Below, one piece after another: positions 33,458-45,231 of a DNA stretch of 64,000 nt. The stretch spans positions 1,550,001 to 1,614,000 of the forward strand of contig NC_016460.1 of assembly GCF_000226115.1 (NCBI RefSeq), given 5' to 3'. Below the pieces are notes generated by a model. The model saw only the letters and a program-made list of their open reading frames with translations. It had not been told where the DNA came from and made no database searches. The first letter of the stretch is position 1. Each line of letters starts with the position of its first letter. Made by a program: the position numbers and the translations under genes. The stretch comes from Thermothielavioides terrestris NRRL 8126 (Eukaryota; Ascomycota; Sordariomycetes; Sordariales; Chaetomiaceae).

Positions 33458-34981
33458 TCAATAACCGCCTCGCAGCGCCCGACGCATCCGATAGAACATC
33501 TCAGACACGAGACCGGTCAGTCCACCCTGCTCTTGGTCCGACTTAGTTCGCCGACGCCGCCCACCTGCGTCTTCATGACCGCTCGTGCGAAAGTGTCGAC
33601 CCTCAAATTGCCTCCTACCTTCCGAGTTTCCCAGTGAAGGTACAGACGCATCGCCCCTTTCAGCCGGAACGGAGAACGACACCCGCGGCCGACGGCGTTC
33701 AGGGCTGGGGAACTGTATGTCTGGGCTCGGTTCCCTCCTTGCAGGTCGAGAAGGGCGGTGCTGCCTGGAAAAGGAAGAGAGGGGAATGTCGCGTCCACCG
33801 TCACGGCGACCGCGTCGCTCCGGAGAGGGTGACTCGTAGACCGGATACCGGGCCTCCTGGTTATTGTACACTGCTTCGATGCTCGAATTGAAGTAGTCAG
33901 AGCTGCAACTGAGCTCCGACGGAGACAGCGAGTCGCTGTAACCTTGGGCCCGTGCGCCACGGTGACGGTCATGCCTCGAGAAGCGCTCGTGGTGTGGTGC
34001 CGGATCATATCTTGGCGACGGGGTTCGCACCCGCCCACTGAAAGGGTGCCCCGGCCGACCTCTCGCCCCGCCTGGCCTTGGTGACGGCGACCGGGACCAG
34101 GTGGTGATGGAAGACGAGTCAGGAATGGTGCTGGCGTGACCAGGCGATGGATGTCGAGCCCTCATCGGAAACCAACGGCGCCGCTGACCTTGGTCTCTGG
34201 CAGGCGGAGTCCCTGAACTTGCCCTGTCATGACTTCTTCTTGGAGGGGCCGACTGTCTGGCTGGTTGAGGCGGATCAGCGGGTCGATGATTCTCCTCTTC
34301 GCTCGGCCTTGGACCCTGGGTATGAAGGTTTTGTGGAGGCGGTGGGCCAGAGCAGGGAGGCGGCGCATCTGGCGGGTACGAAGCAGCTGCTGTGTTGAAG
34401 CCCAGAGGGCTTGGTTGAAATGGAACCGAGCTATGTCTGGGAGGAAAGAGTGATAAGGTTGACGGAGGAGGACACACAGTTGGAGCAACGGTGTCTGTCC
34501 AGAAAACTGGAGGAGGTGGCGGTGGCGGGACCAGATGGATATCCGGGACCCAAGCAGTGACGGGTTGTGTTGTTGCCATGCCGGCAAGACTTCCTTCGAC
34601 TTGATTGAGTGCAGTGCCTCCTTTCATTTGCCTTGGGCCCCGGTTGTCGGTGCGTCCAAGCTCCAAATCATCATTGGTCGGGCTTGGTTCTCGATAGAGG
34701 GTGATCGAGACCCTGTTGGGACCGTGCCGGGTGACTTCCCAATAGCCATTGGGAGGAGGCTGACTGTTTCTTCGAAGGTCAAGATTGGGCTTGATCTTGA
34801 TTCTCCAGTATGTGTATCCCAAAACCCCCACAAAGGCGACGATGACGAGGATGATGCCCGTTTGCGCAGCATCACTGAGGCAGTCCCATCCAGAACAGTG
34901 CTGGTTTGTCGCGTGGTTTGTCGCACGTCGACCGAGTGTTTTCTTCCCGTGGAAGGCAGGGGAGTACGGTGCCGTTGCCAT
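33458..34981 (-). CDS. Orphan single-pass membrane protein with Pro-rich and Arg/Ser-rich tail
   Basis: 507 aa, no recognised family. The first ATG of the frame (34981, MATAPYSPAF) is chosen; the open frame extends upstream to 35071 but without an ATG. The N-terminal 38 residues carry two Cys and basic residues, followed by one hydrophobic segment at about 39-58 (QTGIILVIVAFVGVLGYTYW). The remaining roughly 450 residues are low-complexity: polyproline near 165-180, more Pro/Ser, then many S-P and R-R-x-S motifs, ending in an Arg-rich amphipathic stretch (MFYRMRRALRGGY). The layout, with a short outer part, one helix and a long disordered cytosolic tail, suggests a membrane-tethered adaptor or kinase target. 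That is inference only. No intron is needed. Confidence 0.72.
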   Translation of the reverse strand: MATAPYSPAFHGKKTLGRRATNHATNQHCSGWDCLSDAAQTGIILVIVAFVGVLGYTYWRIKIKPNLDLRRNSQPPPNGYWEVTRHGPNRVSITLYREPSPTNDDLELGRTDNRGPRQMKGGTALNQVEGSLAGMATTQPVTAWVPDIHLVPPPPPPPVFWTDTVAPTVCPPPSTLSLFPPRHSSVPFQPSPLGFNTAAASYPPDAPPPCSGPPPPQNLHTQGPRPSEEENHRPADPPQPARQSAPPRRSHDRASSGTPPARDQGQRRRWFPMRARHPSPGHASTIPDSSSITTWSRSPSPRPGGARGRPGHPFSGRVRTPSPRYDPAPHHERFSRHDRHRGARAQGYSDSLSPSELSCSSDYFNSSIEAVYNNQEARYPVYESPSPERRGRRDGGRDIPLSSFSRQHRPSRPARREPSPDIQFPSPERRRPRVSFSVPAERGDASVPSLGNSEGRRQFEGRHFRTSGHEDAGGRRRRTKSDQEQGGLTGLVSEMFYRMRRALRGGY

Positions 34982-37531
34982 CGCCAACTCGTGACACCGA
35001 GAGACTAATAATCCAATATCGGCGGTGGATCGCGACTGTGATGCTGTCGCTCTGCTGCAATGCCAATACAATCGCTGTGAGTTAAAGAAGGGGAAGAGAA
35101 GAGGAAAAACCGCGGGACGAAGCAGATGAGAACTGACCGATAATAGTCAAGCATGAAGTGCATATCAAAGGCAGTTCCAGGTTGAGTTAAGTCGGTTGCT
35201 GGGCAGCGGTTCCCAGGACCGTGCCTTCCATCCGATGGAGAGCAGCAGCGTGTGTACAGCAAAGAGGCCGGCCATCACACAACCACCACTGTGCATCAAC
35301 CAGTGCGAATACTACGGTTCATATGAACCTCAGAGTGTCTTGCTAGCTCGAGTCCATTGATTTGGGGTGCAAGTTTCGGGCTTCTCACCAAGGGACTGGA
35401 CAAAAACGCTGGCCTCCTGCTCACGATGGCAGCAACAAGTGGCTACTTAGAATACGGAGCCGGACATCAGCATACATGGAGATAATGGAGACCCAGCTTG
35501 AATGAAAAGTATGTCACAATCCATGAGCTGTGTCTATCTGGGACCGAGGAGGAAATCTTGTCGGGTGAGGCTGGTGACCGGAAACAGACCAAAGTTGTTG
35601 TTGCGAGCCCAAGGCAATTATACTGCCACAAACTGCTGAATGAGATTCATGGCACCGCAGAGTATGAATGCCGCAAAAATGCATCAAGGCAATCAAAGTC
35701 AAGGCTCCATTTTCTTCTTTTCATTCCAGAAAAGTGATTCGATGCTGGCCTGGGATAGTTGGTGGGTGGTCTGTCCTGGCCCGAACTCTACTCTCCGTCC
35801 AACCCGACTCGCAACCTCAGCCACGACATCTTGATCATCGTCGCCGCGTCTAGGCAATCGAGTTCTTTTCCCAATGTCCAGAACAGAGCCAAACCGCTTG
35901 GTCGGTTTCCAACACGAAAGCAGACACACATCCCCACGCCGTCCAGCAATGAGGCCCCTCGAGGCCATTCACCCCGTACCAGACAGTGCCTAAGCAATAT
36001 GGCCCGTACCAACTCTCCTGCAAAAGGAGTGCTCTCTCATCCCCATCTCCGGTCCAGCACTGCACTTTCCATCAGGCAGCTGCCTCAGAGGTCAACTGGT
36101 GGCCGCAGGCAAAGTTCCAACCCCAGCGTGTTCCTGAGGGCTGTTTCAAGCAAGCAGCGCAGACACCGCCGGCCAGAGACGGTCTGGAACTAAAATAGTT
36201 GAGCACTGCCGATCCAGCGTAACACCCCTTGCACCTGCTAGTACCCTTCACGGCGTTTGGATTGCAGCCTCCAGCTCACATTCAGAATGACCGCTCGCCC
36301 AATCCCCCCACCGCACCTCCATACAACTTGAACGTTGCTACTCGGCGCCAGGCATTGTGACACTTCCAAGTGGAAGCTACAAGTACGTTGTGGCGCGATC
36401 GTAAGCAGCTCGCCTAGCATGGACGCGGGGGTGTGGGATCGCAGCGACTGAAGCGTCCCTGAATGTTGCAGTAGCTCTTTCTCCACGACCTCTTGATCCT
36501 TCTCAGACCTCCATTATACGGACGCCTTGTACAAAGACCATCGCCGGATATATAGCACCATCATCCTCGAACACGGGAATGCGGGTAGAGGCATCTTGAA
36601 GTGTTTGCGTAGACTCTGCTGGATGGCTTCGCCGGCTCGGAACGCTCGGGCAAGGCAGCAGAAAGCTTCAAGATGCAGGTTTCACCCAGGTGCGAACACT
36701 TGTGCCTCCGAAGGGTGCGCTTGACAACAGCTCCTGAGAGAGTATCTTTCCGATCGGCGAAGACAGCCGAGCAACAGGGCCCAAAGCCACGGGAAAGGAG
36801 ACTTCCATTCTGTGTGGGGCTCTTGTCAGAAACAGCCAGCCACACGTAAATGTTGCGCAGATAACAGTGGCTTGAAGAAGACACGGCAAACTGGAGCCTT
36901 GACGCCTGCTTGTTGGTTCCCGCGGTGCGGGCAGAAGCCTCGGGAGATTCCAAGTGCAGTTACAGTACCAGGTAAGCAGCCGCAAGCTGGAGTCCTCACG
37001 GAGCGAAGTGGGGTGGGGCGTGGATCCTGCGGGATACTCCGTGCGCTGCAAGCTCAGTCGCATTGGCAGGGGTAATGACGGGAGCCAGTCAGAAGACGGA
37101 AACCATGCTTTGCAGGCCCAATGTGGCCAAGCCTTTCTTTCAGCCTCGTCGCTTCGTGCGCAGCTCCATTCAAGCATTCAAGCCTCGCCTCAATAGCCGA
37201 TTCGCCAGGGAACAACAATAGGAATCCCTCCTTTATTCATTGCCATCCTTCTATACGCAACAGCAACTCGCAATGCGATGCTAGTGACTGGATCTCGACC
37301 GGCTCGCACTCCGTCTCGACATCCAAAATCCGAATGCTGAGTCGGTCAAACGCGTTGCGCCAACGGCAAGTCTGATCTGCTGCGTGCCGCGCCCTCGGCG
37401 ACGGAGAATAGAGCGACCAGAGCAACAACGCCTTCTTCTTTGCCGCATCGCCCGTTTGCAACGGCTCAACATCTGGACGCTTGCCCTCGCCCCCGTTCGG
37501 CCTCACGCCAGTCGCGTCAGCACCGCCCACC
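34982..37531. other. Divergent intergenic region upstream of Ctr9
   Basis: About 2.5 kb between the minus-strand orphan membrane protein and Ctr9. Several short frames occur, none with an ATG start plus domain character. The last 250 bases before 37532 are probably the Ctr9 leader. Confidence 0.5.
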
Positions 37532-40500
37532 ATGGCTTCGGCTCTTGTGAGCAGCCAGGCCAACGGCGCCTTGGATGGGCTCGCCGATGGCGCTCCCAAG
37601 AGCAAGCGCTTCTCCGATATCCCGTCCACGATTGATATTCCCATGCAAGACGAGATCGAGGTGGAAATCGACCTCCAAGTGCTTCCCGACGACCCCACCG
37701 AGCTCTGCGCCGTCTTCGAGAACGAGCATTCACCGCGGATATACTGGATGACGGTCGCCCTGGCCTACGCGAAGCAAAACAAAGTCGACTTTGCCATCGA
37801 GATGCTCACCCGCGGCGCTAATGTCCTCCAGGCCAACCAGCGCGAGAAGCTCAGCATCATCACCTGCCTCTGCTGGCTATACCTGTGGAAGAGCAGGGAG
37901 GCGCCCCGGGTGGCCCCCGAGGGCTCGCTGGCCTCAGAGGCCAAAACAAAAGAGTACTACCTGCAGCTGGCGACCCAGAGTCTGAACGACGCGTCGCGGA
38001 TCAACCCGGCCTTTCCCCCGCTCTTTTTGGCGCGTGGTGTCCTGATCCTCCTGAGAGCCTCTCTCCAGCCGCCTTCCAAGGCGCCGGGAGCCGTCGACTC
38101 GCACAAGGCAGAACAGCTGCGCAACGCTCTGAAGTCGTTTGAGGAAGCGATCCGTGTCTCTCAGGGGAGGAACATGCTGGCCGTCATGGGCAAGGCGCGG
38201 GTGCTCTCCTCGCTCGGCAGGTATCCTGAGGCGCTGGCTGCCTACCAAGACGTGCTAGCCAAGATGCCCGACATGGTTGACCCAGACCCGCGCATCGGCA
38301 TCGGCTGCTGCTTCTGGCAGCTGGGCTTCAAGGACGATGCCAAGGCCGCCTGGGAGCGCTGTCTCGAGATCAACCCCGAGTCCAAGTACGCAAACATCCT
38401 GCTCGGCCTCTACTACCTCGACGCCAGTGGCCACGTGCCAACCCACAGCCCCGAGTTCATCCGGCTGTACAAAAAGGCCATGACCGAGTACACTCAGAAG
38501 TCCTTCAAGCTCGACAAGAACCTCCCGCTCACCTGTGCCACCTTCGCAGGCTACTTCCTTTCCCGGAAGCAGTTTCCAAACGTCGAGGCGCTTGCCCACA
38601 AGGCCATCCAAAACACCGATGTCAACGCTATTGCCAGCGACGGCTGGTACCTGCTTGCCCGCAAGGAGCACTACGACGGCAACCTGGAGCGTGCGAGCGA
38701 CTACTACCGTCGCGCCGATGACGCCAGGGGTGGTACTGAGCGGGGCTTCTTACCGGCGAAGTTTGGCATGGCGCAGCTCTCGGTGCTCAAGAACGATCTC
38801 GGCGAGGCGAAGCTCCGTCTGGAGAAGATGATCCAGCAATCCAAGAACTACGAGGCCATGGTCTTGCTCGGCACGCTGTATGCCGAGGAGGTGTTCGCTA
38901 ACCAGTCCGCAGCGGTCAAGGAGGACAAGTCTGCAGAGGCAAAGAAGGCTATTGGCCTCTTGGAGGGCGCGCGTTCCGCATGGAAAGACCCCAAGAAGAA
39001 CCTTGCGCCGGACACGGCCGTGCTGCTCAATCTCGCACGTCTCTACGAGCAAGACAGCCCCGATAAGGCGCTGCAGTGTCTCCAGCAGGTCGAGCAGCTG
39101 GAGATCGAACAGATTCCCCAATCAGAGTACCCTGCGGACCGCGAGGACGAGGCGGCCACCCGCGCTGCCATCCGCAAGCTGTTGCCACCCCAACTCCTCA
39201 ACAACATCGGCTGCTTCTACTCTCAAGATGGGAAGCACCAACTTGCTACAGAATTCTTCCAGGCTGCCCTTGATTCTTGCGCTCGCATTAGTCAGACTGA
39301 AAGCGAGCTGGACACCGATGCGCTTCTGACGACCATCTCATTCAACCTCGGCCGCAGCTACGAGTCCGAGGGCGAGGTCGACAAGGCGGTCGAGACGTAC
39401 GAGCGCCTGCTGAGCCGCCACAGCGACTACACGGACGCGCGGACGAGGCTTGCCTACATCAATCTGAGGAGGAATCCGAACAAGGAGGGCCCGGACGGGG
39501 TAGCCAAGCTCTACCAGGAGAATTCGGCCGACCTGGAGGTCCGCGCCCTGTACGGCTGGTTCCTGGGCAAGGTCAACTCCAAGAAGCGGCCGGCAAATCT
39601 CGCCGAGGACCCTGAGCAGCGGCACTACAAGCACACTCTGCAAAACTACGACAAGCACGACCGCTATGCGCTTGTGGGGATGGGCAACCTGCACCTGATG
39701 TCGGCGCGCGAAATGCGCCGCGAGACGGAGCAGGACAAGCAAAAGCGGAGTGCTGCGTACAACCGAGCTGTCGAGTTCTTCGACAAGGCGCTGCAGCTCG
39801 ACCCGAAGAACGCGTACGCTGCGCAGGGAATCGCCATCGCGCTCGTGGAGGACAAGAAGGACTACAAGAGCGCCCTGCAGATTTTCCTCAAGGTGCGCGA
39901 GACCATCCAGGACGCGCACGTCTACGTCAACATGGGCCACATCTACGCGGAGCTGGGTCAGTTCACCAAGGCGATCGAGAGCTACGAGATTGCGCTCTCC
40001 AAGGAGGGCAAGGCCAACGACCCGGGCATCCTGTCGTGCCTCGGCCGGACCTGGCTCAACAAGGGCCGGACGGAGCGCAACCTGGACGCCTACAAGATGG
40101 CGTTGGAATATGCCAAGAAGGTATGAAGGCCCAACGCCAGTCCGATCGTCATCTCTCTGCTTATCCCCGATGCTAAACCATCCCAGGCTCTCTCCGTCGC
40201 GCCGGAGCAGCTCCACCTCAAGTTCAACGTCGCCTTTGTCCAGATCCAGCTCGCTCTCACCCTGCACTCGATGCGCGACAGCGAGCGCACATCGTTCCAG
40301 CTCGAGGAGGCCGCCGAAGGTCTCGAATCCGCCATCAAAGCGCTCGACGAAATTGCCGCCTCCCCGTCGCCGCCCTACCCGAAACACGACATCGAGCAGC
40401 GCGCCAACATGGCGCGCAACACGCAGCGCAAGCAGCTGGAGCGCGCGCTGGCGAGCCAGCGGGAGTACGAGGCCAAGAACAAGGAGAAGCTCGCGGCGGC

Positions 40501-41443
40501 GCTCGAGCAGCGGCAGGCGGAGCTGCGGCGGCGCGAGGAGGAGCGGCGCAAGGCCGAGGAGGCGGAGCGCGAGCGCCAGGCCAAGATACGCCGCGAGCGC
40601 GAGGAGATCGCCGCGCGCGACCGCGCCCTGGCCGAGCAGCGCGCCGAGGAGGAGCGCGCCCGCCTCGCCGCCGAGATGACCACCGACAGCGAGACGGGCG
40701 AGAAGGTCAAGCGCAAGAAGAAGGCCGCGCGCGCCAGGGAGCGCGACTCGCGCTCGGGCGAGCCGTCGGCGGGGCGCGGCGCCAGGGGCGGCCGCCGCAG
40801 GAAGAAGGCGGGCGCCGCGGCGGACACGGACGGCGAGGACTCGGCCGCCGGAGGCGGCGGCGAGAAGCGCCGGCCGCGGAAGAGGCAGCGCCTGGCGAGC
40901 AGGAAGGAGTCGGCCAAGTACAAGTCGGCCGAGATCGTCGTGGACAGTGACGAGGAGGACGACGACGCCGAGGCCCGCGGCGAGGAGGATCCGCTCGAGA
41001 AGGCCGAGCGCGCGCTGGAGCGGTCGCGGCGGGAGTCGGGGACTCGCAGCCTCAGCCGCACACCGGCGTCGGCGTCGGAGGGAGAAGGGGAGGACGAAGG
41101 CGAGGGGAAGCGAAGACGGCGCCGTCTGCGGCGCAGGAGAGGGTCCTCTGGTTCTGGCGAGGCGGAGGCTGAACAGATGGATGTCGATGAAGATGGAGGC
41201 AGTCGCGATCGCGGCGGTCAGGATGAGCCGGATGACGAGGAAGATGAAGAGGAGACGGTCGCGCGGCGGTCGCAGGTCAAGAGGTCGCGTCGCGGGCGGG
41301 TCCTTGATGACAGTGATGAGGAGGAGGAGCAGGAGGAGGAGGGTGCGGCGGCCCATGCGGATGCGCCGACTCCTGGCGCGGCGAGCGGTGGCGAGGAGGC
41401 TGAGCGGGCTGATACCAGCATGGCTGATGCTGACGATGAGTGA
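37532..41443 (+). CDS. ctr9: RNA polymerase II-associated Paf1 complex subunit Ctr9 (TPR protein)
   Basis: Scaffold of the Paf1 complex, which travels with RNA polymerase II and supports histone H2B ubiquitination and H3K4/K36 methylation. Two exons, 37532-40120 and 40187-41443, encode 1281 aa; the intron has a GCTAAAC branch-like site and joins ALEYAKK to ALSVAPEQLHLKFNVAFVQ. The start is ATG in the context CACCATGG; the frame extends upstream only through a TTG. From about residue 50 to 940 the protein is a chain of TPR helices (for example AYQDVLAKMP, AAWERCLEINPESKYANILLGLYY, FFDKALQLDPKNAYAAQGIAIAL). Then a long charged coiled coil follows (EERRKAEEAERERQAKIRRERE), and finally an acidic/basic disordered tail with SDEE motifs. 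This order is typical of Ctr9. The gene converges with the next one, 374 bases apart. Confidence 0.95.
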
Positions 41444-41817
41444 GGGGCGGCGGTGGGAATTGCAGGATGCGAATGGGGAGGGGTTGGCGAGATTGAAACC
41501 ATGTATTACGGATCTGGGAATTGGTGTCTCGGTTTCTTTTAATCGGATAGATGCCATGCGCAGGGAACGACATCTCGTCATAGGCGGGGGCTTGTAACAC
41601 TGCAACTTGTTTCCATGCATGAACTGCGACCATCTATCTGCCCGGCGGTGTCCTGCCCGCATAACGTGAGTCGACATCCACCGAGTTTTGGCTATGCCCT
41701 CCAGGGGCGCACAATGCCCGTGCCGGCAATCATACCTATACGACCACACATACTGGATGTGCAAATGCCAACCTCATCCCATGCGCACCATCATGCCGCC
41801 CATCCACCCATCTCCAC
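41444..41817. other. Convergent 3' flank region
   Basis: Short region between the stop codons of Ctr9 and the next minus-strand gene. It must hold both 3' untranslated regions; no other feature is seen. Confidence 0.5.
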
Positions 41818-44395
41818 CTACAACTCGCCCCTCCCTCGCAAAACACCCCTTATCACCGCCCGCCAATCCCACCCCCCGTCCTCCTCCTCCTCTTCATCTC
41901 TATCCTCCTCGACCTCCATCCGCTCTCCCGCCGTCATCCTTCCCTCGCTCCCCGCGCCAAAAACCGCCCCAAGAGGAAACAGCCCCTGTTCCCCAGCCAG
42001 CATCTCCACCGCTCCGTCCAGCCCGTGCTCAATATCAATATCCCCTCCATCCAACGCCATATCCGCCGACATCCCAAACCCAGTCTCCACGTTCCGGTCC
42101 CCGCCTCGGTCCCAGTCAAAGCCCCCCGCATCGGCATCGGCATCCGCATCCGCATCGGCATCCGCATCCGCATCCGCATCCGCATCCGCATCGATATCCA
42201 TATCATGGCCCCGCCAACCCAGGCTTTGCTCCCCCTCCCGACTGGCATGTTGGGGACGTAATGTCCGTCCCCGTCCCCGTTCCCACCCCCGTCCCTGCTC
42301 CTCGTCCGCTTGCTCAAACTCAGACTCAGACTCTGACTCTGACGCAGACTCGTCGCCGCCGACGCCGACGACGACGGCCCGCAACACCGCACCGTAGATG
42401 CCGCGCGGGTGGCGCTCGTCGGGTGAGGTGCGGCGCTCGGCTGTGTCGGCTTGGGACGAGGCGAGGATGCCAAGGAGGGCGAGGAAGGTTAGGACTGTCC
42501 TTGCGGGGGGCAGCGCGGATGTGGCTGGTCCTGGTCCTGGTGATGATGATGGCCGTTGGGGTTGGTGCGATGGTTGCGGTCGAGAGGTGAAGTGTGACTC
42601 GGGCTGCAGCGGCGGGCGGCGGTTGTGGCCGCGGGCGCGGGCGCGGTGTTGGCGTGGGCCGTAGTCGTAGTACTGGCGCAGCGCCTCGGCCAGGTGGTGG
42701 CGGAGCAGGTGCAGCAGCACGCCGTAGCCGCCCAGGTTGCGCGGCCAGTCGGGCAGGAGCTCCTTCAGGTACAGCAGGCCGGCGATGCGCAGGGCGGGCT
42801 CGAGCGGGGAGGCGCTGCGCGCGGCGGGGGAGGTGGCCGGGAGGATGGGCACGGACGGCAGCAGGCGGTGGTTGGCCATGTACCGCTCTGTCGGCGACGG
42901 GGCCGGCGAGGCGCCCGGCGGGGACTCGGTGTTGGGGTTGGGGTTGCCGGTTGTTGCGTACGGGTTGCTGGCCACGGGGTCGGAGTCGGCCGCGCGGAGG
43001 GGCCCGGGCCGGCAGAGCAGGGCGTGCGTGATGGCCTGCCATTCTTCGGTGAAGGCGTGCGGGTCGAGCGTGACGGAGCCGGCGGACTGGCGGGCTAGGC
43101 GGATGGCCGACGCGAGCAGGGAGAGGGAGGTGAGGGCGGCGACCACTTCGGGGCTGATGTGCAGCGGGTTGAGCAGGGCGGCGATCGAGTCGGACGTGTG
43201 GCGGCGCACTTCGGGCGGCAGAATGCCCGCGATGGACTCGTATAGCCGAGTGAAGGGGAGGTAGGGGCGCGAGGCGAGCGCGACTGCTCCTTTGAGATCG
43301 GCCCTGGCGAACGTTGTCAGCTAACTACGATTTCCCCCCTTGCCGCCAGAGACAAACGGGTTCGGCGCACTTGTATATCTCGGCCCGCAGCCACGGCGGC
43401 AGCCCGTCCAAGCCTCCATTCAGGTCCAGCACCTTTTTCAGGCCGCTCATATGGAGGTGCCAGTGGTCGAGACGCCCGACGTAGCACTAGTCGCACCGTC
43501 GGTCAGCCGCGCCCCAAGGGTGGTGGAAGAAGTGTCAGTAGTCAGGGGTCAGGGGCAAGGGCCAACGTACCCCCATCCACGCCAGCGTGGCGATGCAGTG
43601 CAGCGTCACGGGGTCGGCGGACCGGTTCTGGCCCAGCTTCTTGTTGAGGATAGCGCATATCTTGCATATGTGGTAGGCAAGGCAGTCCGGGCGCGGGTCG
43701 GAGTTGATGATGGCGTCGGCGATGCCCCCGGCCATGATGACGCAGTGCCGCGCAGCTTCGTCGCTGGCTACCACCGCGTAGAAGTCGCTGTCCCTGGCTG
43801 GATTGTGCGTCAGGAGGTCCTCGTACGGGTAGAGGCTGCGCGGTGTCGACCGGAAGAAGCGCTCGAACTTGGTCCAGTCCTCGCGGCCGAACGGAGCCTG
43901 CGGTTCTGGTGCGCAGAGAGAAGGGTGGTCGAGACACGGGTCGATCTGCAGCATGTCCTCCTGATGCGCGTACGAGTGGTGCTCGAACTGGAACGCTTGT
44001 CCTTCACCCAGCGCTGGAGATGGTTGCGATGGTGTTCCCGCTCTGGATGGCGCGGGTGACCTCCGCCGTCGGGCGGCCCTCCGTCGTCGCCTCGTCTCCT
44101 GCGACGATGCGTCCGAGAGCTCTGGATGTTCGGCATCCTTTCTGTTGCCTTCTGGTCCTTCGTTTCGCGGTCGGCCTTCCTCCTCCACGAATCTAATCTC
44201 GGGCTGAGGCGTTCTTGACGTTTCTGTCGCCGTCGAGGGGCCTGGGCCGGAAGACGTATCCTGTGGAGACGCGTTGACGAAGGAGAGCCCGTTGAACTTC
44301 TGCTTCGACACCTGCAAGCCGCGTCGAGTCCTGACCAGTTTCCCGTCCTTGACCGTAGCATTGAAATGGTCCATGACTTCGGCTCTGCGAGGCAT
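41818..44395 (-). CDS. Fungal_trans_2-type transcriptional regulator-like protein without a zinc cluster
   Basis: Exons 44395-43571, 43486-43371 and 43303-41818 give 808 aa, all in phase. The central part matches the Fungal_trans_2 (PF11951-like) regulator domain: EHHSYAHQEDML, SLYPYEDLLTHNPARDSDFYAVVASDEAARHCVIMAGG and, across the small middle exon, GRLDHWHLHMSGLKKVLDLNGGLDGLPPWLRAEIY. The start at 44395 is the first ATG. No Cys6 cluster is seen before the domain, only a basic patch of about 14 residues rich in Arg near 115-130 that could bind DNA or act as a nuclear signal. The C-terminal third is low-complexity, with an Asp-Ala repeat and an acidic Glu-rich end. The target is unknown; it could act as a co-regulator. 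Confidence 0.82.
42128..42193 (-). repeat. Hexanucleotide repeat encoding (Asp-Ala)n
   Basis: About eleven copies of GCATCS on the plus strand. On the minus strand they read GAT-GCx and encode alternating Asp-Ala in the regulator-like protein. Third positions vary between G and C, so the array is not perfectly homogeneous. Confidence 0.93.
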
Positions 44396-45231
44396 TCCGA
44401 CGGTCCCAAAGGGGAAAGAAACCAACAAACACGGCGCTCGAAGGGATTCTGCTGCCAGAGCGCGGCAGCCATTCCCGAAGCAGGCATGGGATGGGAAGCA
44501 AGATAAATGATTTCGGAGCAGAAAAAAGATGCTACGGTAGCTAGTAGTCTGGCGTGTGTTTGCTGTTCTCTTCCGCTGTCAGCGGCGAGCCAGCCCCGTC
44601 CGGGGCCATCGCCAAACGCCAAAGACATCGATCCCAGAGAGGCTTTGTGATGCCTCGTTCTAATCATAGTGAATCGTATCCTTACTCCGTACACTGCAGA
44701 ATCCAGATCCCACGGCCGACACCGGGGTTAACTACACGAGTCAGCCCTAGGGATGTGTCGAGGTTGCCAGGGCTCGGCCCGCCAGACTGGTTTCCGAGTC
44801 AGCGTGGCTATGCTATACGAGGTAATACTACCGGATAGAGGAACCTCGCGCACCTCGCGCACCTCGCGCGAATTTCTTTCTCCCAGGAGCTGTTAAATTA
44901 GCATCCTGACTATGAGGAATCCCCACGCCAAGCGACCGTACTCTGTTCGGATTACTCAGTATTAATGCTTGCCCCGTCTGGCTGAGCGGTGGCTGAGTAG
45001 TACGAACAATCCTACGGGGTAACGTTATCCCCTGCCCACTCCCATCAAGCTGGGTCTCCCCAGACCTGACTGGGAACGTTGAACTCGATCGTCCTCATCG
45101 ACCGACGTTTAACGTTACCAGGACTGCGGGTCCTCACGTCAGCGTGCGCTATAACGTGATACTGCCGAGCGTTCCCGCACATGTCCCAAACTGCGCCTGT
45201 TGCTCGCTTGCCAGCCGCCTGAACGGTGGGA
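44396..45231. other. Intergenic region with clustered short motifs
   Basis: Upstream of the regulator-like gene and downstream of the PrpF gene. Contains TACTCCGTA (44683), a three-copy ACCTCGCGC repeat (44843-44869) and two TAACGTTA palindromes (45020, 45110). No gene is recognised. Confidence 0.5.
44843..44869. repeat. Three tandem copies of ACCTCGCGC
   Basis: Three perfect 9-bp units about 450 bases upstream of the regulator-like gene start. Possibly a chance slippage product. Confidence 0.9.

Noticed and set aside
39338..41764. 808-codon open frame on the minus strand
   Set aside because: Antisense to Ctr9. Leu/Arg-rich repeat composition with no fold signature; Ctr9 is unambiguous.
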